Source of the DNA: Xiphias gladius
Taxonomy: Eukaryota > Chordata > Actinopteri > Istiophoriformes > Xiphiidae
DNA: 64,000 nucleotides
Direction: 5' to 3'
Assembly (NCBI RefSeq): GCF_016859285.1
Contig: NC_053400.1
Location: forward strand, 15,246,546-15,310,545
Part shown: piece by piece, positions 1-16,419 of the stretch
Layout of the letters: every line of letters starts with the position of its first letter
Position numbering within the stretch: the stretch's first letter is position 1
Program-made: the position numbers and the translations under genes
The notes under the pieces: generated by a model
Databases searched by the model: none
Seen by the model: only the letters and a program-made list of their open reading frames with translations
Told to the model about the DNA's origin: nothing

Positions 1-548
1 ACCAAATGGCAATAAATGCACAGGTAAACATTAACCGATTTCACTAACAGGAACCCAGCAGAAAATAGTTTGGTACTAGTAATTAAATAAACAGGACAAC
101 ATTTATAAGATGTGTCCCAAAAAGAGATCAGAGTTTAACGAAACTGCACGCCCATCATATAGAGGTATCACAAAATGTCATGTCTCAGGGAAAAGGGAAA
201 TCATTCTGTTCATATCATGCAAACAAAAACATTTTCTGCCATTTTTTTAAAAATTCAAAATATGTCGATATTATTATACTCTGAGTACCATACAGTATGT
301 TAAACTGTGTGATCAGAGTCAATTGTGACAGCCCTACAATATAATGGTTCAAAAATGTGTATATAAACCTCATTATTGGATTGCTCAATAGCTTTCCGAT
401 ACTCTTGCTCCCATTTAACTCATATATATTTAAATATTTAAGTATTAGCAGGCAGACAGTTACCCTCCATGCTTTCTACCCTCCATGCACAAGTTTCTGT
501 TTCTGGTATTTTGGCACATCTTAACCTGTTTGTCTTTTCCATTTGTAG
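1..548 (+). other. Intron of ccsap (window start)
   Basis: AT-rich sequence upstream of the first recognisable ccsap exon. It ends in a pyrimidine-rich tract and an AG acceptor at 547-548. I see no coding exon in it. The N-terminal exons of ccsap must lie left of the window. Confidence 0.6.
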
Positions 549-1057
549 AGAGAGACACTGGACGACACCAACCGCAGCAGAGTAAACCTTCCAAATCCTC
601 GAAAAAAAATTGGCGTTCCCAGCAGGTCAGACCTGCACCATCACGACAGCCCATGGAGGACAGTATGGAGAGCAGACATCCTTTTGCTCTGTACGGTTCA
701 GGGGAGAAGGATGCAGACATTGCAGGCAGAAAGACACACAACGTAGGCCCTGCAGCTTCAACCAATGAGGTAGGTCTTGTTGTCTGTCGTTCTGTAGAAC
801 TGCGTGCGACAACTTGTACTGTGACTGAGCACAAGTGTCAACAGGAACTGACATTTGTGTTTATTTTCCTTGTAGATCCATGAGTCGGCTCTACGTGCTA
901 AGATCAGGCGGGAGGTGGAGCGTCAGATCCAGACCCAGAGAACAGAGCGCCGGAGAGCCAAGTCTGCCGATCTGGACACGGCCAGGAGGCTGGTTCAACC
1001 TGAGTTCAACCCCTGGCTCACTGAGTACATGCGCTGCTTCTCTGCTCGCTCTCGATA

Positions 1058-1058
<1 letters not shown>
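549..1058 (+). CDS. ccsap: Centriole, cilia and spindle-associated protein, C-terminal exons (partial)
   Basis: Two exons are visible: 549-769 (donor GTAGGT) and 876-1058 (acceptor TTGTAG), joined in phase 0 and ending in TAG at 1056-1058. The last 60 residues begin [20 protein letters not shown], include a basic segment with [10 protein letters not shown], and end [17 protein letters not shown], which I recognise as the conserved C-terminus of vertebrate CCSAP. In that family the protein binds microtubules at centrioles, cilia and the mitotic spindle. The exon before is polar, rich in Ser, Lys and Gln, with no domain I can name. Convergence with rab4a matches the human RAB4A-CCSAP arrangement at 1q42 and supports the call. 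The 5' part is outside the window, so the full length is unknown. Confidence 0.82.
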
Positions 1059-1109
<51 letters not shown>

Positions 1110-4100
1110 GAAATAGTTAAATCAGAATGACTCCAGACAAAAATGAGAAAGTAAAGCCATTATTGCCTATCACCTAAGAGGTTTAAATACACATTAATGT
1201 AGAATAGAGCATGGGGTTGATTGAGACAAACAAAAGCTCCTGAATGCGTATAACTCTCACATTCGAGATGTAAAACCCTAAACATTGAAATTCACAGTGT
1301 GGCTTATTCGACAAGGAGTGTGCTATCATGTTTTTTAAAAATAAATCAATTTTATTATATACAACAAAAAACATTTTACAGGGTAGAAAAGACTTTTTGA
1401 AGGAACTCATTTTAAAGTAAATGTTTTAATTTTTGTATATGTCCATCATATACAGATATTTAGATGTGAATGGAGAGTCTAAAATGCATTTTACAGCTGT
1501 ACTTTGATGCAGTCCCTTTAAACGTGTTGTATAAAATGTGCCCATATTTTTTTTTTTACATGGTGATCAAACCATAGTGGACTCACACAGGGGTAGTAAG
1601 GGTACATGGCAGCATGTATGAATATATTCAGTGATTAGTGTTCTTAAAAATGATACTGAGATAAAGATGAGACCACGAACATCGGGAATGAACAATGCAG
1701 TCCGTATTGTATACACATATGAACAAAGCCAAACACACACACACAAGCAAATAGTTTGTAATCCAGAATAATGTGCTAAGTACAGCGAGATGGCTTAATC
1801 TACTGAGAGTTTTTCTCCGATTTAAGCTTCTGATGTGGATGGGCATTTTCTTATTTGTGCTGAGTACAAAGTTGGTTTATGTACAGAGATATGTCTGTTT
1901 CGAAGTTTTTACAGTTTTTAAAATTTTCAGATCATTTAGTACTGGGAACTGGTTCTTGTAGATTTAGCGGTTTGTGTAACGGTGGATTGATGTTTCATGA
2001 CTTGTTGATAGATTGTAAATCACTCACTCACTGTACTGACAGTCAACCTCTGTGTAACATAACAGCTGTGTGATGTGGCGGTTGCATTACTTCATGTGCT
2101 CATTTACACTTTTATGTGTTATTGACTTAAGATAGTTTCATGACATTTATTTGCCCTTTACTTGTGTTAATGTGTGTATAATCTATCAACCTGGTGCTAA
2201 CACAGTCTGAAAATAGATGTATGACTTTCAAAGCCATTGGGATGACTGTGAACAGTGTGTGCAGTATTGTGGATACTGCAGTTTTTCTTCAATACATTTA
2301 CAGATTGTGTAACTGTAACATTAAAAAAATACGGCTAATTTAGATTCCCTTCAACAGACAATAATGAACAGTTTAAAGCTGAATTTCTTGATGATAATTG
2401 TTAGTGAATATGCTTTAGAGCCAAAAGTGGAACCAAAGCAATGATGGATGTGAAGCCAAAGTCTAAATTACTTCTAAATAGAACTGCTATTATAAATATA
2501 GTGTAAGTACATAGGTACATATTGCTAATTTACTGCTTGCTGGTCAGAGCAGTGTACTCTCTAAAGCATAACCAAATCAAACAGCACTTTGATAATTAGT
2601 CACCTTTCCTAAATAATATTTGTACAGAATACCTTGCTAACTTTGTAGTTTTTCATGCAATTCATTAATCTTTTGAATCTCTGCATATTTGTTTGTATGT
2701 TTATGTGAATGTGTTGAACATCAGACATTGTTATTTGTACTTACACAAAATGACTAAAATGGATTTTTAATCCTCTGTGTAAAAGATCTGATGTTTTCAT
2801 GACTGTTGACTGAAACCATGAGAAATCAGATCCCACGTACAGGAATCAGCATAAAATCAGCACTGTGCCATAAAGACTTGAAAACAGTTATTTTTCTCTT
2901 CTTAACTGATTTGAATATTGTGCAGAAAAGAAGGAGATGAGAAGAGGGGGAGGCCTGTGCTTCATATTCAGGCATTTAAAATTCTTTACAAATCTTTGTG
3001 GTTTATTGTTGCAACTATGAGTTTAGTATTACATTACTTGCTTTGCTTTTTAATTATTTAGTTTTTTCATTGTTGTTAAGTTATACTGCAGTATATAGTA
3101 CAGGAAACAGATGTGAAATTTTGTGCAATATTATTATACTTTAAATAACTGCATTCAAGCCTGTGTGTTTTTTAGATGTGAATATTGGCAGTCGCAGAAA
3201 ACAGGAAGAGTGAAACTAAATGGTTAATTCCTAATTTACTTCATTAGTTAGTTGATGAGACCAAACTCTATGGCTGAGATCCTATTTATAATGTAGAGGC
3301 ATTTTAGTTTTGGTTAGGAGATAATATACTTGTCATGTTTTTTCTGGGTTTACTTGGTAATGTACAGGATTACACCATTAAGGCACTAGAAGAGTTTAGA
3401 GTCTGGTTTTAGTGAAAAAGGAAAGAGCCAGATTTAATTCAGTTTCTGAGTTTCTGATGGTCCCCGTGACAAATAACTAATAAAATGTATTTAATATCAT
3501 TTACTGATGAGATAAAGGATCTAACAACTATAATACTGTAAAACGGCATAATTCTGTACATTTTTCTGTTTACATATTAGGTTTTTTGACGTAGGTCTGT
3601 ACATAATTAAAATGATTCTGAAGACAACCGTTGAGGTTAAATGGTGTGGTGCAAAGTTTTTAATAAATCACTTTTCTACCTGTCTGTCTCTACCAAATTA
3701 CACAAATTATTCTTAACACTTTAGGTTAAACGTCTTTAAAGAACATTTAACATCAATAATGTAATAGAGCATCTTAACAAATGTGGCTTAGACCCAATTC
3801 TTATTTTGGCATGTGTTAGTTACTCAGTGGTTCATAGCACACAATCGTGCATTTACTGTACATACTTGTGGATTTGTGTGTGTTAATCTACTAGTTGTTA
3901 TTTAGCGTCATGTATTCTGTCCATTAGAACTGAAAAAAGGTCTTCAAAAACTTAGCCCCACAGTAACGAAGTTTTCCTTCGGAATAGATAGTGTAGGAAT
4001 GTTGGTTTGGAAATTCCTTTCATAGAAAATTGCTTTTTTTGGTACAAGATTTCAAGAAAAATCTGCCTTTGAGAGAAGATGCTTTATTTATAGTCATTTT

Positions 4101-4140
4101 TATTTTAAAAACATATGCTTTTTCATACACAATAAATTAA
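1059..4140 (+). other. Probable ccsap 3' UTR and flank
   Basis: AT-rich noncoding sequence following the ccsap stop. Candidate AATAAA signals lie at 3479-3484, 3662-3667 and 4131-4136, so a 3' UTR of roughly 2.4-3.1 kb is possible. The true cleavage site cannot be chosen from sequence alone. No convincing ORF is present. Confidence 0.4.
1061..1105. repeat. (CA)n microsatellite just after the ccsap stop codon
   Basis: About 22 uninterrupted CA units start two bases after the ccsap TAG, so the repeat lies at the very start of the 3' UTR. Confidence 0.95.
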
Positions 4141-5629
4141 AAATCTATGATATTCATTATGACAAGAGAAAAACAGACATACATACATTTAAACAAAGGA
4201 CTTGATGACAAAAACACAAGAAAGCATCCTGCCATGGAGCATCCGAAATCACTATCTGATCAAACACTTGAGGATATTGTAATCTGAAATATTTCAACAA
4301 ATTGAAGTGTACTTAATTTAAAAGTTGAATGCATACATTTTGATGGGCAAAAATGTAAAAAATAAAATAAAAAAATAAACACATAAATTATATGTTGTTG
4401 TAATGCTTGATTACACCTATGCAAAACACACCTCTAAATCACAATCCTCAAAAATGTATGTGTTTGGGTTTTTTGTTGAGAGCGTAATGTGGCTGAACTG
4501 TTTCAACGTATAAAACATGAGACATACAGTATCTTTGGAGACAAATAAAAATCTAGCACAAATCAGATAACTTCATACCATTGCTAAATGCATTCAGTTA
4601 GTATTTACCAAGAGCTGGCAGCACACAGTCAGGTATTTGTTCAAACAGGTAACATTTACTGTGGAAGTGTAATAGAGGAGTCATTATTCATAACTGGAAT
4701 CCTTTGCACAAAGAAGTTACATTGTGATTTAAAGGTGAATGTAGAATGTGCTATTGTGAATTAACAGATGACCTGTAACTTTCACAGTGCAAATGATTCA
4801 AATGAACTAGAACTGAAATCCAAATGAACCAAAGGATTCCAGTTACGACCAATGACTGATCTATTACACAAAGGTCTGTTCAGAACATTTCCGCTTGCCT
4901 TTGTCTGTCTGTCTTTTTTTTTTTTTTTTGTAAATCTATGAGCTTGAACAAAGAAAAACAGCATTTTTCCACAGAAATGTGTTAGTCCATAATGTGATCC
5001 ACATTAACTTGTCCCATTTACAAATGAATATAATCGTTGTAAACAGTACTGCCCATATATACTGCTTACAAGTTGCCAGTGTATTGTAGCTTAACATGAT
5101 AATAATACAGTGGTGCATGAACCCGATGCTGGATATGATATCTACTTTAATATACATATAATATCTCTTCATAATGAAATACTCTGATATTCTGTTTGAG
5201 AAAACATGCTTCAATCTCTATATACAGAAACACTACACAGTGTGTAAGATGCTGCAGGGGTACAGGAGGAGAGATGTAGAAAGGCAGAGAGCTGTGTGAA
5301 GAGAAAGGTAGGCAGACAGGCAAGCAGATGTGTAGGAAGGTAACAGAAAGACTGAAAAATAAAAATTAAAAAATGCAAGAAAAAGCTAGGGATAGAGGGA
5401 ATGAGGGTAGGTAAGCTGATGAAGTGTAATTTGGCCACTGCATCGCTAGGGGGAACTTTACTAGGAAAGAAAGTACATAAGAAGGGAGTGAAATGTGCGA
5501 GTCATCAGTAGACTGTTAGTGGTGTGTTTAAAACAGTTGAGCAGGAAGTTGATGGGCAAGGGCAGAGCAGGTGGATGGAGAAAGACAAGTACTTTAGTAG
5601 GGAAAGGTTAAAGGAACAGTTGGTTATGT

Positions 5630-5880
5630 GGTTAAAGGAACAGTTCAACAATTTGGGAAATGTGTTTTTTTGAGCGATACTTCATGTCTGTGCGGTAAGT
5701 ATCAAGCTGGAGCCAGGTGGTGATTGGCTTAGCTTAACATAAAGACTGGAGGTAGGGGGAAAAGGCTAGCTCCAAATTTTAAAATCCACCTGCCAACACC
5801 TTGAAAGCTAACTAATTAACATGTTATATGTTGTTTGTTTATTTCAAAACACAAATTTTACCAAGTGTAGACAATGCTTT
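5630..5880. mobile_element. Degenerate short nonautonomous DNA element (teleost MITE-like)
   Basis: Begins with AAAGGAACAGTTCAACA and contains phrases such as GTCTGTGCGGTAAGTAT, GGAGCCAGGTGGTGATT, TTAGCTTAACATAAAGACTGG and CTAACTAATTAACATGTTAT in the order I know from a repeat found in very many copies in percomorph genomes. No ORF. The family name is not recalled with certainty. The boundaries are approximate. Confidence 0.55.
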
Positions 5881-6303
5881 TAAGTGGTGTAGCTGGGATG
5901 TGGTAGAAAGACATGATTGTAGTAAGCTGGGAGGTAAGAAGATGTGACAGAAAGGTAAAGAGAGAGAGAGAGAGGTTAAATCTCAGTAATTCACGTCCCG
6001 ATTGGAGGAGGGCTGGGAGGGTTTGGTCCAATAGTGGAGCAGGTTGTTGAAGGTGGGCGGTCTCTGGTTACCTTGGAGATGCTTAGAAGTCTGAGAGGGG
6101 GCGTGGCTCTCTGCAGGTGCAACCATGACAACAAAGGTTCTGAAGGTTCTCAAGTTTCGTGTGAAGGGCAAAGATCAAGGGTCGGGGAGGAGTCACCAGC
6201 ACCGCAACCTTAACCCAGCGCTTTCTGGGTCCCCCGTGGCTGTCCTTCTCCTGGTCTTCACAAACCTGTCTGAACCACACTAAACACATGCCGACACACG
6301 CGC

Positions 6304-6413
<110 letters not shown>

Positions 6414-6428
6414 AACACACGCTCAACT

Positions 6429-7331
6429 GCCAGTTTATCAGGTACACCTAGCTACAGTTGTTTGCAAAAGGTTTGGTTTGGTTTATCTGGACAATGATCC
6501 AAAGCAGAATACAAAATCCACCATGAACCACTTAAAGAAACACAAGCTGATGCCTTCAGAACGGCCCTCACAGTCCCCTGACCTGAACATCATTTAAAAT
6601 CTGAGAGTATATATCAAACATGCTGTGCATGCAAGATGCTAAAATGTCTCAGAAGCTGGACCTTATGTTGTTGACACTATCAAAAGTGTAGAATATTTCC
6701 AGCCTTGTCATTTAAGTCACCAGTAAATGAACTTGTGAGGTGATCTGCAGTAGTAGTGGGTGGAGATTCCTAAATCAAGAATAGAGGTGTTTCCATTGTT
6801 TTGACCACCTTCATGGACATAAATGGGGTGGACAAAATGTGAATAACATAGCTATTGGAAGCAATGTTGGGGGAATAAGCAAAGGTGTATCAACAATTTG
6901 GACTTCTCTACCCATTGAACAATTCTGATCATTATTGGGGGAAGAACTGCAGTGCTATGACCTACTTTCTGTTTGCAAGCAAAAGGCTGACTGAATCAAT
7001 ATTATGTACATGAAGTCATCGGTTCCTCTGCCACAGAGCTCCACTGTTGTGTATTAAACGATTAAAAACACATCAGTGAGCCACACTGTTTCACTGGGTG
7101 ACACATTTCTTCACTATAAAAACATGGGCACTGAAGCTTATTTTCAGTCAATCGCACATGCACCGTCCTGCTAATGCTTTAAATACTTGCTAGCAAAGTA
7201 AATACGCAGCTGAATATAGTCGCCAAAAAATACACTTTTTACTACACTATGCACTCCAATTTGGGCAACGTTAATACAGTGACCAGCGGAAGGGAAATTA
7301 TGTATACTTAAAAAAAAAAAAAAAAAAAAAT

Positions 7332-7362
<31 letters not shown>

Positions 7363-7734
7363 AAAAGTATATATTCATTACCATTCATCAGGCTGTGGGA
7401 GTTGGATCGCATTAAGAAACAGATTGTTGGTTTTGATCTTTTCATTGGATTTCTTGATACTATCAAAAGTATAAAGAATATTTCCAGCCTTGTCATTTAA
7501 GTCACCAGTAAGTTTTGAGTATTTATGACCAAAACCAAAAATTCCCCCCTCCACTCTCAATCTGAATTCAGATTTGTAATCACAAGATGGGTGACAGGAG
7601 TGTGGAGAACAAAGAGTGGCTTAGTGCAGCATATGCACAGCGCTGAGAGCAGTGAGCAGAATGTCGAGCCCTCTCTGACATTCATATCATCATCTTATAA
7701 AGCACACACAGTACAAATACACTGATAAACTGGC
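6429..7734. mobile_element. Candidate 1.3-kb TIR-bounded composite repeat
   Basis: GCCAGTTTATCAG at 6429-6441 is repeated exactly in inverse orientation at 7722-7734. Inside lie a Tc1-like transposase scrap (6477-6597), a 54-57-bp direct repeat (6673-6726 and 7456-7512), an A run followed by (AT)n at 7309-7360, and AT-rich sequence resembling fish interspersed repeats. No intact transposase. It may be a nonautonomous element or nested insertions. Confidence 0.4.
6477..6597 (+). pseudogene. Tc1-like transposase fragment
   Basis: One frame reads LDNDPKQNTKSTMNHL, then KKHKLMPSERPSQSPDLNII before a stop. This matches the DNDPKH ... SPDLNPIE stretch of Tc1-family DDE transposases, covering the second and third catalytic acidic regions. 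The final Asn-Pro motif is altered and the frame is closed on both sides, so this is a dead fragment of about 40 residues. Confidence 0.75.
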
Positions 7735-7772
7735 CCTTTCACCTTGTCTGTGTATGTTACAGGGCACGTCCA

Positions 7773-11947
<4,175 letters not shown>

Positions 11948-12479
11948 CGCCAGTGTGGCGGTTAGACAGTAAAAGGGGAGGGAGAGAGAAATAGAATTTG
12001 AGAGATGGATAGCTAGCTAAGTTAAGGAAAATAGTCTTGTTGATGATTTCCGCGGATTCCAGCAGATTTTCCCCTCCGCCTTCCCGTACTTGCTGTTGCT
12101 GTTTCAAAATAAAAGCCACACCAACGGGCCGAATATTAAAATGTCTCGAGACTGCCGCTTCGTGGCGCTGTTGTACTAGCTAACTGTGTATGGACATGGG
12201 TCTTTCCATTTCATTTAAAAATAGTCGAATATTTGTGACAAGTATTGTTTTAAATTAATATTTAAATTGCCAAAGAATATCAACACTGTGTATAAAATAT
12301 AAATACCAATCACAGTTAATATGTAGCGAGATAATACACAATTCCCAGCCTACACGCCAGTCCAGAAGATGGCGGTTATGTAGCTAAACGTTTGCCAAGA
12401 GCCGCAAAAATTCACAAGAAGAAGGAAGCAAAGAAACGTCTGCTAAGCTAGCCCTGCAGCAGGATTGATTTAGCGAAAT
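11948..12479. promoter_or_regulatory. Shared head-to-head promoter region of rab4a and phf10
   Basis: Only 532 bp separate the two start codons, which point away from each other. The span includes both 5' UTRs and is locally richer in G+C and CpG near each start. I see no TATA box at a sensible distance. Divergent housekeeping genes this close usually share a bidirectional promoter; that is an inference here. Confidence 0.65.
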
Positions 12480-15400
12480 ATGGCTGCTGTGCTGCCCGTC
12501 AGACCGCCCTGCGATAGCAACCCCGCTACTCCTGGAGCACAATCCATAAAGGTGACATCTATACTCCAGTACAACACGAATCACAAATAGCCGTGTTCCC
12601 GGAGCTCTGCGTGGTTGGATGTTTAGCTAACGGCTAGCTGGCTGTCCAACGGCTACCTTCCTCCATGATTGACAATTGTTAGCCACATTAGCATCGCTCC
12701 TTTGTTTTCAGCTGTGACGAATTGATTAGTTAGCCTGTTTGGGATGGTTTATGTTTCTCGGCTCGCTTTTATAAACACAAACCCATGTTCTTTTTGAAAT
12801 GTCCCAGTCAGAAAAGAGTGTGACACGTTTCTATGAGTCGTTTGACTTTTCTGTGCCCTCCTGTCATCCAATACTTTGGCAGTTGTGCGTATAAACTCGT
12901 GCTATTTGTTTTGGTTTGACACAACCTTGTATTTAGTGTTTTTCAAGGAATCACGGGTTGCATTGGCTTTATACGTAGGTTACTTCTAATTGCACCATCC
13001 TATCAACAAATTATGACGCAATTGATGTGATATTAATGTAAGGTTAGTAGATAAAATTTTTTAATTTAGCCTCATTTTGTTCTATAAGGGGATACTTTAC
13101 AGACAAAACTAAAACCTTCTGGATCCATTTGAACACATGAATCTAGACTAGATAACTAATAATAGGTTTTCCAGTCCCTCCCTGCAGAGGAAGATTACTT
13201 TGAACGTGCAGATGTGCATTGTAGACATGGCAATGTCGCCTGAAGTCTTTTGCATCAAGAAGTGATCAGGGATTTGAGGATGTCCAAAAATATTCATCAC
13301 AGGGGAGGTTCAATCTGATTCCTGATACTTTCATCTCTCTTTCAGTCATCCACTGATGCTGGTTGTAGGTTTTAAATTTATACTGAGCCAGATTTTTGTG
13401 AAGAAATACTGAAGAAAGTTCTGTGAACATGCCCCATATTCGCAAATGAAAAACTAGAAATGCCATCATGCTGTACACAGGTTGTCAACATCAAATTGTA
13501 TTATATCATAAGTTAAAATTGTACTTTTTCTTTTCCTATGCAGGAGGATGTAATAGAAGAGGAGTCCAATGATGGTAGCCAGCCTCCCAAAAGACGAAGG
13601 ATGGGTTCAGGGGACAGCTCTCGAAGCTGCGACACCTCTAGCCAAGAGCTTGGGTAGGTTGGTTAATGTTTTCCAACATTTTTTTCTAACCAGTTAATTA
13701 TCAAAGGGTTCACAAGGTTTTGGTGTCATTATATTTATATATTTCTGCTTATGGTCTTCCCTCGAAAATTGTGATTTTCAGCATTTTTGGTGTATTTGTT
13801 AAAATTGAAAGACATGTTTAATCTTCCTGACTTTATGAATATATGGATACTTTAGAACTAGTCAAGTCAATTTTATTTATATAACACAAAATAACAAATC
13901 AAAAATTCAAGCGACTTTACAATCTGCACAGCTCACAACACCCTCTGTCCTTACACCTTAACACTCATAGCAACACACAGTATAGTAAAGTAAATATTAG
14001 TATAACAAAGCTTGGGGTTATGATTATCTTATTTTATGAATTTATACGAATGTATAGACATGTTAAACAAATAAATTAAGTGGTTCACTTTAAGTTTTAT
14101 GGATAGAATTAGTAAAATGAATATGTACTTGGTTAAAACTAAGCTGTTTTTCTCCCACCTCCCCTTCCAGCCCGACATATTTCCCAGCAGAGAACCTGAC
14201 AGAGTACAAGTGGCCACCAGATGACACAGGAGAGTATTACATGCTGCAGGAGCAGGTTAGCGAGTATCTGGGAGTCACATCATTCAAGAGGAAGTACCCT
14301 GGTAAGAACTGGAGAAAAATGTTAAAATAGTATTCAATCTGTTGATTATTTGCTGATCCAAAACTTTTTGTTTGATTATTAAAAATTATGATATTAAAGT
14401 GAAATCCCAGTACAAAATCTTTTAAGGCATAATTGTATTATAATTTAACACTGTTTATATGTTATTATAATATGCAAATCCTTTTTTGTACTGTGTACAC
14501 TCCAGTGATAACACATTTACAAGTACAGACACTGAGAAAAGGGTAGACTGATCTCACGATTAGTAGCTATGCCTCGGTAGTCATGTTTTGTCTTCTGTCA
14601 TACTGCTTTAATGTTACTGTTATCTTCACACATGTTCTGATATTGTTTATTTGTCCCTCTGTAGATATGGAGAGGAGAGACTTGTCCCACAAAGAGAAGC
14701 TTTACCTGCGTGAACAGAATGTCATCACTGAGACACAATGCACTCTGGGTAGGAAGCAAACCCCAGAACTCTAGTCAAACGCTTAGCTGTTACACTACAG
14801 TGCAAAAAATCCTATCCTTTCGCAAAGAACCTTGTTCGTGTGATCTGTGAGTAGTATTTGATGGTTAAGGTTTTTTTTTTCGCCCCCCCCCCCCCCAGGT
14901 CTTACAGCTCTGCGGAGTGATGAGGTGATAGATCTGATGATAAAGGAGTATCCCACCAAACACTCTGAGTATTCAGTCATACTGCAGGAGAGAGAACGAC
15001 AGAGAATAGCGAAAGAGTACTCTGTAAGTACACAACAGAAATATCATGTAGAACTTAGGGCTGATGATTAATGAGGCATGATATTTTACAATAAGGCATT
15101 TGATAAAAATTCACCACATATGTCTTTCTGTTTTTCTTTTCATAGCAAATGCAGCAGCAGAATCCACAGAGGGTGGAGGCCAGTAAGGTTCCTGAATACA
15201 TTAAGAAGGCGGCAAAAAAAGCTGCAGAGTTCAACAGTAACTTCAACAGGGAGCGTATGGAAGAGAGGAGAGCTTACTTTGACCTGCAGACGCATGTAAG
15301 TCCAACCTGAGATGCAGATGATCTGTGATTTTGCAGGGGTTTGTTAAAGAGCCAACGATGAATCGTTGGCTGTTTTTACATAAGAGACGTAGAACTTTTA

Positions 15401-16367
15401 AGTTACATTGTGTTTTGTGTGTTCTCTCAGATTATCCAGGTGCCTCAAGGCAGGTTTAAGGTACTGGCTCCAGAGCTGACCAGGACAGGGCCCTACCCTG
15501 TGGCTCTTATACCAGGACAGTTCCAAGACTACTACAAAAGGTACATTACACACCTCGATGAATGCTTTTGCCTACAATTGGCTTCTTTTGTATTCAAGGT
15601 AACCAACTCAAAACTTATCTTTTCCTAAGTGAAATTGAGTTTTCTGGATAGGGTCTCGGGCTGTTTTATCTATTGCCGTACTGAATGTTTTGCCCTGATG
15701 CATCATTGTGTTGTGCATAATAGGTACTCTCCCAATGAGCTGCGATACCTACCGCTGAACACAGCTCTGTTTGAACCTCCACTGGATCCAGAGCTCCCTG
15801 CACCGGACTCAGAGCCGGACTCAGACGACGCTGAGGATGGAAAAGATGACAAAAAGAACAAGAACTCATCTGTAAGACATTAGGCTGGTACTATGGTAGC
15901 CACTGGGTCTGTATGAGATCACTCATCTATCATTAACCTCAGCTATGCTTGACTCATGTTTGTACATTGAAATATAGTAGTGTACGTTACTCTCAAACCC
16001 GTTGTCCTTCACTCTTCAGGACAGTTCTTCAGGCAACACATCAGACGTGGAGAGCCAGGAGGGAGGAGTAGGACAGGGCCACAAGTCCAAGGCCAAAGAC
16101 AGGACATCAACCCCGGGCAAAGACGGCAGCCTGCGCCACTCAGCCTCCCACAAAGTCACCCCAGGGTACAAGGTAGAGGACAAAACCACCTGAACTCTTC
16201 TCCAACAACAGCAGCAGCACTTTTCTACCCCCTCCTCCTCTTTCTACTACTACCACTCCCTTACTCCATCCATCCCGCCACCCCTCCCTAGCTTTCTTCA
16301 CTTTGTTCTCCAGCTTCTACAGTTTGTCAGCATTTCAGCTGGGACAACCTGGTCCAGACAGACACAC

Positions 16368-16419
<52 letters not shown>

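Noticed and set aside
835-1116. A 93-codon frame overlapping the last ccsap exon
   Set aside because: It is a different frame that runs into the CA repeat; the conserved frame ends in CFSARSR and a TAG at 1056-1058.
7378-7560. A 60-codon minus-strand frame near the (AT)n tract
   Set aside because: It overlaps one copy of the direct repeat inside the TIR-bounded block and matches no protein I know, so it is more likely repeat sequence.
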